From NCBI GenBank assembly GCA_017889585.1, contig JAGFZX010000033.1:1-37116 (forward strand): a stretch of 37,116 nucleotides of DNA. Direction: 5' to 3'. The translations under genes were made by a program, and so were the position numbers. Under the pieces are notes generated by a model. That model was not told the origin of the DNA, did not search any database, and saw nothing but the letters and a program-made list of their open reading frames with translations. The DNA comes from Bacillota bacterium. GTDB taxonomy: Bacteria; Bacillota; Negativicutes; DSM-13327. This document shows, piece by piece, positions 1 to 9,048 of this stretch (within the stretch, counting starts at the first letter, position 1; the number at the start of each line of letters is the position of its first letter).

Positions 1-1087
1 AACAGAAAATGCTGATAGCTTAAGTGGCAGCGCGGCAGTTGATCTCATGCTTGGCTATGACGGCAATGATGTGCTTAAAGGACAGGCAGGCAATGATTTA
101 TTGTATGGTGATGAGGGCAATGATACCCTTGATGGCGGTGCAGGAATTGATACTTTGGTTGGCGGTGACGGTGATGATATTTATGTAGTGGATAATAGTC
201 TTGACATCGTCACTGAAAGTAGTGATGCGGATATAGACGAAGTGCGTTCCTCTATCACTTATACCCTGGGAGACAATCTGGAGAACCTTACACTTATCGG
301 TTCAGGAAAAATTAACGGTACAGGCAACAGTCTGGATAATGTTCTGACTGGCAATAGTGGCGCCAATAGTCTCAATGGCGCTGCCGGTGATGATACTTTG
401 TCAGGTGGTGCAGGTGCTGATACGCTTATTGGCGGTGCAGGCGATGATATCCTGTCAGGTGGTGCAGGCAGTGATTTCTACATTTTTAGCAAAAGTGATG
501 GATATGATACCATTGCTGGTGATGGTGGCAATGCTAGCGATGTTCTGTACTTTAATGACAGCAATCTAAGCGAAGCTGTTTTTTCACAGGATGGCAACGA
601 TTTGGTGATCAGTCTGACAGGTGCCGGCAGTGTTACTGTGGAGAAGTGGATTGATAATAAGAATAACCGGATCGGCAAGTTTAAGTTTCTGGACGGAGTA
701 TATGTGCCCTTCCTGGGAACAGAAAATGCTGATAGCTTAAGTGGCAGCGCGGCAGTTGATCTCATGCTTGGCTATGACGGCAATGATGTGCTTAAAGGAC
801 AGGCAGGCGGGGCGGGAATTGATACTTTGGTTGGTGGTGACGGTGATGATATTTATGTAGTGGATAATAGTTTTGACGTCGTCACTGAAAGTAGTGATGC
901 GGATATAGACGAAGTGCGTTCCTCTATCACTTATACCCTGGGAGACAATCTGGAGAACCTTACACTTACCGGCTCAGGAAAAATTAACGGTACAGGCAAT
1001 AGTCTGGATAATGTTCTGACTGGAAATAGCGGAGCTAATATTCTCAATGGCGCTACTGGTGACGACACTTTGTCAGGCGGTGCCGGC
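1..1087 (+). repeat. Segmental duplication A inside the RTX gene
   Basis: Bases 1-about 415 recur at 718-about 1087, offset 717 bp (239 codons). They are nearly identical at DNA level over the first 90 bases. The second copy lacks 45 bp (15 codons, the segment at about 90-135 of copy 1), so the frame is kept. The left edge of copy 1 is cut by the window. Confidence 0.9.
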
Positions 1088-4000
1088 AGTGATACATATT
1101 ATTTTGACAGCAATTTTGGTAATGATATCATTGCTAAAGATGCAACAAATAACAAAGATGTCATTTATTTGAATGCAGAAATGGATATGCCTATTGTTAG
1201 TCAAAGCGATAATGATCTTATTATGCAGTTTGATAGCGGAAATAGCCTAACCTTTTCCGGCTGGTATGATGGTACACAATATCAGGTCACCACAATCGCT
1301 ACATCAAATCCAGACATGCCGAGCTCCTTTAAGTTTGCTGTCGGTAACGATGCACAGGACGATAAACTAACAGGAGCCAGGGTGATTTGGGGTCTTGGTG
1401 GTAATGACACCCTTACTGGTACGGTAGATGGTGGACAACTGATTGGCGGTACTGGCAATGATATCTTAATCGGCTATTCTAATGGGCAAGACTATTATAA
1501 TTTTTACTTAGGAGATGGCAATGATACTATTACTGCTAACGCGAAAAATGTCAATGATGTGATTGTGTTTAATAGTGGCATTTCCAATGATGACCTGATA
1601 TTTACTTTTGATATAGAAAATGATGCTTGCATTATTACCTATAGTAATAGCAATGACAGTGTGACTATTTTAGGTGCCAGCATGGCTTTGCCAAAATACA
1701 AGTTTACTGGCAGCGATACCACCTATTCGATACCTGATACTGAGACTACTACGGTTGCTACAGGTTATTATGGTGATAATACGAAAAATACCCTTAAAGG
1801 TAGTAATGGCAATGATGCTATTTATGGTTATGGCGGTAGTGACTCCTTAAACGGTGGTGCTGGTAATGATAGTCTATACGGCGGTACTGGTGATGATACG
1901 CTGCTGGGAGGTACAGGTAGCGATACTTACTACTTTAGTACCGATATGGGCAATGATGTGATTAGTAAAGATGCAGGCAATAGCAATGATGTGGTTTATT
2001 TAGCATTAGATGTTGATATGCCAGTGGTCAGTCAGAATGGTAGCAATTTGTCCCTGAAGTTTGACAGTGGCAATAGTTTGACCTTTGCCGGTTGGTATGA
2101 TGGTGCAGCTTATCAGGTAACTACCATCGGTATGAGTGAAAATGATGTAGTAAGTACTTTTAAGTTTGCTGCTGGTAAAGAGGCAACGGGTGATAATTTG
2201 ACAGATGCCGAAGTGATCTGGGGACTTGGCGGCAATGATACGATAGCCGGTACAGTAGATGACGGGGAACTAGTTGGCGGTACAGGAAACGACTTATTAA
2301 TAGGCTATGCTGCTGGAAGGGATAATTATCATTTCTATTTGGGGGATGGTAATGATACTATCACTGGGAGTGCTAGTAATGTCAATGATGTAATTGTGTT
2401 CCATAGTGGAATTGACAAAGATGATTTGACCTTTTCCACTGATTCTGCTACTGGCGCATATATCATAACAGTAGGCAATGATAGTATTACTATGTTAGAT
2501 GGAACTGCAGCTCTGCCAAATTTATATTTTAGTGAGAGCGATACCGATTATTATTATAATACTAGCACAAATCAGTGGACGCTTGGTAACAGCAGTGAAG
2601 ATGCTGAACAGGTATTTTATGGTAATGATGCAAATAATACGTTGACAGGTAGCGTAGGCGATGATACTATTCTCGGCTATGCTGGCGATGACAATTTGTA
2701 TGGCAATGTAGGTAATGATCAACTGGACGGCGGTACAGGCAATGATACGTTGTGCGGCGGTGACGGCTATGATACCTATTATTTTAGTGGTAATTTCGGT
2801 AATGATGTTATTACTGCAGATATGGGTAACAGTTTGGATGTCCTCTATTTTGATAGTAATATCGACATCCCAGTTGTCAATACAAGTGGTCAAGACGTCA
2901 TCTTGACATTTGATAATAGTAGTAGCCTAACCTTTAGTGGTTATTATAATGATGCACATTATCAGGTTATATCACTCTATAGTAATGATTCAGGTACTGT
3001 TGTTCCCTTCAGGATTGGCACGAATCTTTCTGATACCTTAAATGGTGGAGGACAAACCATTTTTGGCCTCGGCGGCGATGATACGATCATTGGCCATGCT
3101 GGCGATGAGACAGTCGCGGGATCTTATAAAACTGACGATATTATTGGCGGTACAGGCGATGATTTGCTGACAGGCAGTACTGCTGGTACCGATTACTATC
3201 ACTTCTATGCAGGTGACGGTAATGATACCATCACTGCGAGTACTAGCAATACCAATGATGTGATTGTATTCCATAGCGGTATTAACAAAGATGATTTGAC
3301 CTTTTCCGCTAATTCTACTACTGGTGCATATATCATAACAGTAGGCAATGATAGTATTACTATTTTAGGTGGAACCTCAGCTCTACCGTCTTTGTATTTT
3401 AATGATAGTGATGTTTTCTATTATTACGATATTAGCACAAGCCAGTGGACGGTTGGTAATAGCAGTGAAGATACTACACAGGTATTTTATGGCAATGATG
3501 CGAATAATACGTTAACAGGTAGCGTAGGCGATGATACTATTTTCGGCTATGCTGGCAATGATAAACTAAACGGCGGAACGGGCAATGACTGGCTGAGTGG
3601 TGGCTTGGGTAATGATACCTATCAGTTTGATACTGGTGCATTCGGTAATGATACTATTCAAACAGGCAATGATACCAATGTAAATTCTCAAGATGTTATT
3701 GTCGTTGATAATATTAACAATTGGAGTACGACTGCTAATGATGTAATTCTAAAAGTTTGGGATAAGACAACGCTAACTACTCAGTCAATTACTTTGCAGA
3801 ACTGGCGCAAAACAGAGGATAACCAGATTAATACTGTGACAGTGACAAATAGTTCCAATTATGATATGCGAACCCGCGGTTCGATCACTTATACCCACTT
3901 ATATGTTGGCAACGACAGTGGCGATAACCAAGATTTCAGTAGCATTACTGACAATCTTATTTATCTGAGCGGTGGAAATGGTAGTGATTCTGTCCAAGGT

Positions 4001-7000
4001 GGCCAAGGCGTGGATCTTCTGTATGGCGGCAAAGGGAAAGATACCTTGAGAGGCGGTAATGATGACGACTTTGTCAACGGCGGTGGCAATGATGATTTAC
4101 TCTACGGCGAAGCTGGCAATGATGAGCTAAACGGTGGTGATGGCAATGACAGTTTATATGGCGGAGATGGTAAAGATGCCTTAAACGGCGGGAACGGCAA
4201 TGACCTATTAACAGGCGGTGCAGGGAATGATGTGTATTTCACTGGCAACGGCAGTAGCTATAATATGGTCTTTGGCAATGACACCATTGTTTCAGCGAAC
4301 AATAACAGTGATGATACACTCAAACTGAGAAACTGGGACGCTCCTTCTGACGCCGAAAAAAGCGGCAATGATCTGGTGATTTATTATGCCAGCAATGACC
4401 AGTTGTACTCCTCAGTCACTTTGCAGGACTGGTATTTAGGAGATGGCTATCAGCTTAGCAATTATCAAAATAAGTATGATGATGTAGTCCAAAACTTTAC
4501 TCTAGCGGCTGGTAATGACAGTAATAACACTGCAAACTACAGCAGCAGCAGTAATAGTATTTTATACTTTGGTCTTGATGGTCAGGACACCATTACTGGT
4601 GGGACAAATGGTGATTGGCTGTATGGCGGGACTGGTGACGATTCATTGAATGGCGGCGCAGGCAATGATCTGTTGGACGGCGGCGTAGGCAATGATACCC
4701 TTACTGGCGGTGCCGGTAATGACACTTATGTCTTTACTGGAGGTAATGATGTAATCGTCAAAGATACTGGTAATAGTCAAGATATACTATATATAACAGG
4801 TGTTGAGGATGGTAATCCGTTTGGCAAACAATCAGGTAATGACTTTATTTTGACAATTGGTAATGAGTCATTGACTTTCCAAGGCTGGCTTGATGGAGAA
4901 CAATATCAGGTTAACTCCTTTGTCTTTGAAGAAGAATCAGGGGACTTGGTAAAGGGTAGCATGATGGTAGGCAGCGCGGCTGGTGAAGTCTTGACTGCAC
5001 CTGACAGTACCAAAACACAACTTGTATTTGGGCTTGGCGGTAATGATACTATCTATGGTGGCAATGGCAGTGACTATAATCTTATCGGTGGGCAGGGCAA
5101 TGACCTACTGTTTAGCGGTACGGTGACAGAATGGTGCGGCTTTAACTTTGCGTTAGGTGATGGTAATGATACCATCAGCGTCAGTTCGGCTAGTACGGGG
5201 GAGACAGGTATTGTATTTGGGAGTGGTATTGAGTATGACGATTTGACCTTTACTGCCGATGCTGCCCATGGCACTTATGTCATTAGTATTAATGCCAATG
5301 ATAGCATCACCATCATCGGCGCCAATGACGCGATGCCCAAATTAGAGATTGATGGTGTGGACGGTAGCTATGTGTTTGATCAAGATACAAATACTTGGTA
5401 TCTAGCAGGCGCTACTGGTACTGTATATGGTGACGGAAACGATAACTATATCGATGGCAGCTGGAATGGCAACACTGATATGGATAATACTCTCGATGGA
5501 CTTGGTGGTAATGACACCCTGTGGGGCGGTCTTGGCAATGATACCTTGAATGGCGGTATAGGCAACGATTTATTGATCGGCGGCGCAGGCGCAGACTTTT
5601 ATGAGTTTGGTAGTGGTGCTACTGGCAATGATACAATCGCGGCGGGCAATGATAATTCGGAGGATATGATTTCGATCGATAACCTTGATGGTTGGAAGGT
5701 AAATGGCAATGATTTAATCTTACGCGTATGGAATAAATCTTCGCTGACAGATCAGGACATTACTCTACAGGGCTGGAATTCATCAGATACAGGTTACCGG
5801 ATTACAAATATAGTAGTAACCAATAGCTCTCAATACGATATGCTGACGCGTGGTGCTGTCCAATATAGTAGCCTGTTGCTAGGGACTAGTAATGGTGACG
5901 TGACTGATCTCAGCAGTCATACTGAAAATCTGATCTACCTGAGCGGCGGCGGCAATGATTCCATTATAGGCGGTCAAGGCTCGGATATCCTGTACGGCAG
6001 CGGTAGCGGACGCGATACCTTAGCAGGTGGTGCAGGTAATGATTTACTGTACGGCCAAGGCAATGATGATGTGCTCTACGGCCAAGCCGGCAATGACGAG
6101 TTAAACGGTGGCGATGGTAAGGACAGTTTATATGGCGGCGATGGGAAAGATGCTCTTAACGGCGGGGCCGGCAATGATCTATTAACTGGTGGTTTAGGGA
6201 ATGATGTATATTTCACTGGCAGTGGCAGTACTTATAATAAGGTCTTTGGCAATGACACCATTGCTTCAGCGAACAACAACAGTAGTGATACACTCAAGCT
6301 GAGAAACTGGGACGCTCCTTCTGACGCCGAAAAAAGCGGCAATGATCTGGTGATTTATTATGCTAGCAATGACCAATTGTACTCCTCAGTCACTTTGCAG
6401 GACTGGTATTTAGGAGATGGCTATCAGCTCAGCAATTATCAAAATAAGTATGATGATGTAGTCCAAAACTTTACTCTAGTGGCTGGTAATGACAGTAATA
6501 ACACTGCAAACTACAACAGCAGTAGTAATAGTATTTTATACTTTGGTCTTGCTGGTCAGGATACGATTACTGGCGGGACAAATGGTGATTGGCTGTATGG
6601 CGGGACTGGTGATGATTCATTAAGTGGCGGTGCTGGCAATGATCAGTTGTACGGCGGTGCTGGCAATGATACATTATGCGGTGGTGCAGGCAGCGATACC
6701 TATTACTTTACTGGTAACTTTGGTAATGATGTCATCACCAAAGATACAGCTAATAGTCTGGATGTCCTTTCTTTTGTAGATGTAATCGATGACATGGTTG
6801 TTGTTAAACAAAGCAGTAATGACCTGATTATGCAGTTTAGTAATGGCAGCAGTCTGACCTTTGAAAGCTGGTATGATGGTACAGAAAACCAGATCGTTTC
6901 TCTCTATAGTGATGATAGTGATTCAGGCTTAGTAGAGACCATTGCCATTGGCTCTGATGCTGTGAATGATACCTTGACAAATGCATCAGGTCTTTTTGGG

Positions 7001-7366
7001 CTCGGTGGAAATGATACTTTGATTGGCAATAAGGAATATGAATCCTTTGTCGGCGGCACAGGCAATGATATATTGACAGGTAATGCTGCAGGTATAGACT
7101 ACTATGATTTTTATCTAGGTGATGGCAATGATACCATTACTTATACCGAAAATAGTGCTAATGATGAGATTTGCTTCTATGGCACGCTCACATACAGTGA
7201 TTTGAGCACTAGCTGGAGTGGCACCAATTGCATAATCAGCTATGGTACAGGTGGCGACAGCATAACTATTATTGGTGCTGGCACAGCTGCACCAAGCCTA
7301 GCTTTTTCCAGCACAGATGAAAAATATACATTCAATACGACAACAAACGTTTGGAGTAAAGTGTAA
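2..7366 (+). CDS. Giant RTX-like calcium-binding repeat protein (5' partial)
   Basis: The reading frame is open from base 2, so the gene starts upstream of the window; the ATG at 47 is internal, because the codons before it match an internal repeat at about 719-763. About 2,454 residues are visible. They are dominated by glycine/aspartate nonapeptides of the GGxGxDxLx type that form calcium-binding parallel beta-rolls in RTX proteins. These alternate with non-repeat blocks of the haemolysin-type calcium-binding-related kind (for example NDLVISLTGAGSVTVEKW at about nt 600-650). No enzymatic domain is visible. The family is normally exported by type I secretion using an uncleaved C-terminal signal. 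The C-terminus here ends in a short segment rich in Thr, Asn and Ser. No transporter genes lie downstream. Expected role is a surface or secreted adhesin or S-layer-like protein, but the substrate is unknown. Family assignment is strong; function is inference. Confidence 0.9.
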   Translation, partial: TENADSLSGSAAVDLMLGYDGNDVLKGQAGNDLLYGDEGNDTLDGGAGIDTLVGGDGDDIYVVDNSLDIVTESSDADIDEVRSSITYTLGDNLENLTLIGSGKINGTGNSLDNVLTGNSGANSLNGAAGDDTLSGGAGADTLIGGAGDDILSGGAGSDFYIFSKSDGYDTIAGDGGNASDVLYFNDSNLSEAVFSQDGNDLVISLTGAGSVTVEKWIDNKNNRIGKFKFLDGVYVPFLGTENADSLSGSAAVDLMLGYDGNDVLKGQAGGAGIDTLVGGDGDDIYVVDNSFDVVTESSDADIDEVRSSITYTLGDNLENLTLTGSGKINGTGNSLDNVLTGNSGANILNGATGDDTLSGGAGSDTYYFDSNFGNDIIAKDATNNKDVIYLNAEMDMPIVSQSDNDLIMQFDSGNSLTFSGWYDGTQYQVTTIATSNPDMPSSFKFAVGNDAQDDKLTGARVIWGLGGNDTLTGTVDGGQLIGGTGNDILIGYSNGQDYYNFYLGDGNDTITANAKNVNDVIVFNSGISNDDLIFTFDIENDACIITYSNSNDSVTILGASMALPKYKFTGSDTTYSIPDTETTTVATGYYGDNTKNTLKGSNGNDAIYGYGGSDSLNGGAGNDSLYGGTGDDTLLGGTGSDTYYFSTDMGNDVISKDAGNSNDVVYLALDVDMPVVSQNGSNLSLKFDSGNSLTFAGWYDGAAYQVTTIGMSENDVVSTFKFAAGKEATGDNLTDAEVIWGLGGNDTIAGTVDDGELVGGTGNDLLIGYAAGRDNYHFYLGDGNDTITGSASNVNDVIVFHSGIDKDDLTFSTDSATGAYIITVGNDSITMLDGTAALPNLYFSESDTDYYYNTSTNQWTLGNSSEDAEQVFYGNDANNTLTGSVGDDTILGYAGDDNLYGNVGNDQLDGGTGNDTLCGGDGYDTYYFSGNFGNDVITADMGNSLDVLYFDSNIDIPVVNTSGQDVILTFDNSSSLTFSGYYNDAHYQVISLYSNDSGTVVPFRIGTNLSDTLNGGGQTIFGLGGDDTIIGHAGDETVAGSYKTDDIIGGTGDDLLTGSTAGTDYYHFYAGDGNDTITASTSNTNDVIVFHSGINKDDLTFSANSTTGAYIITVGNDSITILGGTSALPSLYFNDSDVFYYYDISTSQWTVGNSSEDTTQVFYGNDANNTLTGSVGDDTIFGYAGNDKLNGGTGNDWLSGGLGNDTYQFDTGAFGNDTIQTGNDTNVNSQDVIVVDNINNWSTTANDVILKVWDKTTLTTQSITLQNWRKTEDNQINTVTVTNSSNYDMRTRGSITYTHLYVGNDSGDNQDFSSITDNLIYLSGGNGSDSVQGGQGVDLLYGGKGKDTLRGGNDDDFVNGGGNDDLLYGEAGNDELNGGDGNDSLYGGDGKDALNGGNGNDLLTGGAGNDVYFTGNGSSYNMVFGNDTIVSANNNSDDTLKLRNWDAPSDAEKSGNDLVIYYASNDQLYSSVTLQDWYLGDGYQLSNYQNKYDDVVQNFTLAAGNDSNNTANYSSSSNSILYFGLDGQDTITGGTNGDWLYGGTGDDSLNGGAGNDLLDGGVGNDTLTGGAGNDTYVFTGGNDVIVKDTGNSQDILYITGVEDGNPFGKQSGNDFILTIGNESLTFQGWLDGEQYQVNSFVFEEESGDLVKGSMMVGSAAGEVLTAPDSTKTQLVFGLGGNDTIYGGNGSDYNLIGGQGNDLLFSGTVTEWCGFNFALGDGNDTISVSSASTGETGIVFGSGIEYDDLTFTADAAHGTYVISINANDSITIIGANDAMPKLEIDGVDGSYVFDQDTNTWYLAGATGTVYGDGNDNYIDGSWNGNTDMDNTLDGLGGNDTLWGGLGNDTLNGGIGNDLLIGGAGADFYEFGSGATGNDTIAAGNDNSEDMISIDNLDGWKVNGNDLILRVWNKSSLTDQDITLQGWNSSDTGYRITNIVVTNSSQYDMLTRGAVQYSSLLLGTSNGDVTDLSSHTENLIYLSGGGNDSIIGGQGSDILYGSGSGRDTLAGGAGNDLLYGQGNDDVLYGQAGNDELNGGDGKDSLYGGDGKDALNGGAGNDLLTGGLGNDVYFTGSGSTYNKVFGNDTIASANNNSSDTLKLRNWDAPSDAEKSGNDLVIYYASNDQLYSSVTLQDWYLGDGYQLSNYQNKYDDVVQNFTLVAGNDSNNTANYNSSSNSILYFGLAGQDTITGGTNGDWLYGGTGDDSLSGGAGNDQLYGGAGNDTLCGGAGSDTYYFTGNFGNDVITKDTANSLDVLSFVDVIDDMVVVKQSSNDLIMQFSNGSSLTFESWYDGTENQIVSLYSDDSDSGLVETIAIGSDAVNDTLTNASGLFGLGGNDTLIGNKEYESFVGGTGNDILTGNAAGIDYYDFYLGDGNDTITYTENSANDEICFYGTLTYSDLSTSWSGTNCIISYGTGGDSITIIGAGTAAPSLAFSSTDEKYTFNTTTNVWSKV
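2400..3560 (+). repeat. Segmental duplication B inside the RTX gene
   Basis: About 2400-2690 and 3270-3560 are close copies offset by 870 bp (290 codons). Both contain the protein stretch TGAYIITVGNDSIT and the block VFYGNDANNTLTGSVGDDTI. Divergence is moderate. Confidence 0.8.
3600..6664 (+). repeat. Segmental duplication C inside the RTX gene
   Basis: A unit of about 1.08 kb at about 3600-4690 recurs at about 5590-6664. The 3' part (4331 aligned to 6305, offset 1974 bp) is almost identical at DNA level, including the stretch that encodes NWDAPSDAEKSGNDLVIYY. The 5' part is only recognisable at protein level (shared ITLQ.W, TNSS.YDM, NLIYLSGG). Confidence 0.85.
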
Positions 7367-7387
7367 ATCGGAAATTGATTCATAGCG

Positions 7388-7449
7388 CTGCATACCCATA
7401 CTTTTTAGATCGTGCCCACGGGTACGGTCTAAAAAGTATGGGTATGCAG
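7388..7449. repeat. Long near-perfect hairpin after the RTX gene
   Basis: The 22-nt arms 7388-7409 (starting CTGCATACCC) and 7428-7449 (ending GGGTATGCAG) are perfect reverse complements. The 18 bases between them fold further (CGTGCCC against GGGTACG with G-U pairs), giving a stem of about 30 pairs with a tiny loop. It begins 21 nt after the RTX stop and has no T-run, so it is not itself a classical terminator. It could protect the mRNA 3' end or be an inserted palindromic repeat. Confidence 0.85.
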
Positions 7450-7465
7450 GCCAAACTGACAGTTT

Positions 7466-7507
7466 TGCCTGGGAACTTAAAGAGAATACCGCCTGGGCAT
7501 TTTTTTA
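7466..7507 (+). terminator. Rho-independent terminator of the RTX gene
   Basis: TGCCTGGG (7466-7473) pairs with CCTGGGCA (7492-7499) over eight positions including two G-U pairs, followed by a run of T (7500-7507). It lies about 100 nt after the RTX stop. Confidence 0.6.
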
Positions 7508-7614
7508 TCATCATTTGGATACTTAAAGCCTCGGTCAGTCGATCTGTTTCTTATGGATGGGCAAATATAGTGTTGTATAATTTCCAATTTATGCGATAAT
7601 TATAAAGTGAGCTC

Positions 7615-7632
7615 GTCCAGCTAAAGCTGGAC
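7615..7632 (+). other. Small hairpin in the leader of the TPR gene
   Basis: GTCCAGC and GCTGGAC form a perfect 7-bp stem with a TAAA loop, 24 nt before the TTG start at 7657. The rest of 7508-7656 holds AT-rich DNA with possible -10 boxes (for example TATAAT near 7576) but no convincing -35. Confidence 0.4.
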
Positions 7633-7656
7633 ATAGATAGAAAAGGGGGATTAATT

Positions 7657-9000
7657 TTGGGTATCTTTTCGTGGATGTTTTCAAAAAATACGGAAACCAA
7701 TTCCCAGGTTCGCAAATGGGTAGCACAAGAAATTGAGAAGGTGGATACCGCTAATCCTGATGTTTACGGAATCTTTATAAAACTAATACACACTGCTACT
7801 CAGTATGGAAAGTATAGTATTGAGGAACAAAATGATAAATTTTCCCAGGCATCCCGACAATATTTAGGAGATGCTACTATCTTTGAGATTGCTTGCTATA
7901 CCTATCATCGCCTGGAAAATTGGCTAGTTAGGAATCAACCAGAGCATAAAGCAGAATTAGCACTTCCGATTAGTAAATGGATAGTAGAGAAATTTTCCTT
8001 AACATTCTATTTGGATGAGCAATTGGTTAGCCGATTATTTAAAGAACAGTTGGATCGATACCAGACTATTACAGGGGCTGGAAAGGGCCTTGAGGAACTT
8101 CATCTTGAACTAGAAGAGCGCATCTTACTGACTAAAGGAGATAAATTTAATCAAAAACAGCTGCCTAAAGATCCCTCAAATATAGCCTTTGATTCTCAGT
8201 ATATTAAATTCAGTCTATCAAATTATGAGAAAAATTATATACCATCAATAATTACTGATATACAGGATTATTGTAGTAAAAATACAAAAAAACAATCGAT
8301 CCAGAAACAGAATCAGAATCAGCAGCAGGTCCAGGGAGAGCGAGATTATTTATATGGTATGGCATTAGTTGCGCAAGAAGATTGGGTAAGAGCGTGCACG
8401 GCTTTCACCAAGGTGATATCTGCCAATCCCAAACATTATGACGCTTTGGTACAGCGGGGCTTATTATATGTTACATTGCATCAATCGGTAGAGGCGGTGC
8501 AGGATTTCACGATTGCCATTGAGGTAAATCCTAATGAGCCTACCCCCTATCTTCATCGCGCTAAATGTTATCACCGGAATTTTCGACAAAAAGATAAGTC
8601 GTTGGCTGATTATTCCGCGGCAATTCGTTTAGCACCTAGGGATGTAGCAGGGTATTTTGGCCGGGGTGAACTATATGACGAAATAGCATTGCATGACGAA
8701 AAGCAAGCCTTAGAGAAAAATGATCATGTTAAATATGCTGAGGTTTCTGAGGAATTGTTAGCAGCAATTAATGATTATAGTCAGGTCATTGCTTTAGAGC
8801 CTGAACATGATGGTGCTTATACTAACAGAGGTTTAATTTATGCGCGCAAAGCGCGGGTAAATAAGAATGCTGATTTTATTGTAAAAGCCATTGCTGATTT
8901 TGAACAAGCGATGAACTTGAATTGGGAGAATGGCTATTTATATAAACAACAGAATGAAATGAAAGAATTATTAGAGAATGTCAGTCAATCTGAGGAATAG
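7657..9000 (+). CDS. TPR-repeat protein
   Basis: The 447-residue product starts at a TTG with a good ribosome site (AAGGGGG at 7643-7649, 7-nt spacing). Residues 1 to about 215 show no recognised domain. A Gln/Asn/Lys-rich linker (about 205-227) follows. From about residue 228 to 440 there are four to five tetratricopeptide repeats, recognisable by A/G-Y-…-A pairs ending in NP or AP (ISANPKHYDALVQRG, EVNPNEPTPYLHRA, RLAPRDVAGYFGRG, ALEPEHDGAYTNRG). TPRs are protein-protein scaffolds. No signal peptide or membrane segment is evident, so it is probably cytoplasmic. Only 48 nt separate it from the next gene, which suggests co-transcription. The specific role is unknown. Confidence 0.8.
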   Translation: MGIFSWMFSKNTETNSQVRKWVAQEIEKVDTANPDVYGIFIKLIHTATQYGKYSIEEQNDKFSQASRQYLGDATIFEIACYTYHRLENWLVRNQPEHKAELALPISKWIVEKFSLTFYLDEQLVSRLFKEQLDRYQTITGAGKGLEELHLELEERILLTKGDKFNQKQLPKDPSNIAFDSQYIKFSLSNYEKNYIPSIITDIQDYCSKNTKKQSIQKQNQNQQQVQGERDYLYGMALVAQEDWVRACTAFTKVISANPKHYDALVQRGLLYVTLHQSVEAVQDFTIAIEVNPNEPTPYLHRAKCYHRNFRQKDKSLADYSAAIRLAPRDVAGYFGRGELYDEIALHDEKQALEKNDHVKYAEVSEELLAAINDYSQVIALEPEHDGAYTNRGLIYARKARVNKNADFIVKAIADFEQAMNLNWENGYLYKQQNEMKELLENVSQSEE

Positions 9001-9048
9001 GCTGGTGTATATATTTTAGCGTTTTTGTTAGGAATAGGGGTGAACTCA

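Noticed and set aside
2522..2893. Antisense frames inside the RTX gene
   Set aside because: They arise from the low stop-codon density of the Gly/Asp repeat codons on the opposite strand.
7375..7599. A 74-codon open frame after the RTX gene
   Set aside because: It runs through both arms of the 62-nt hairpin and the terminator, has no ribosome site, and its product resembles nothing.
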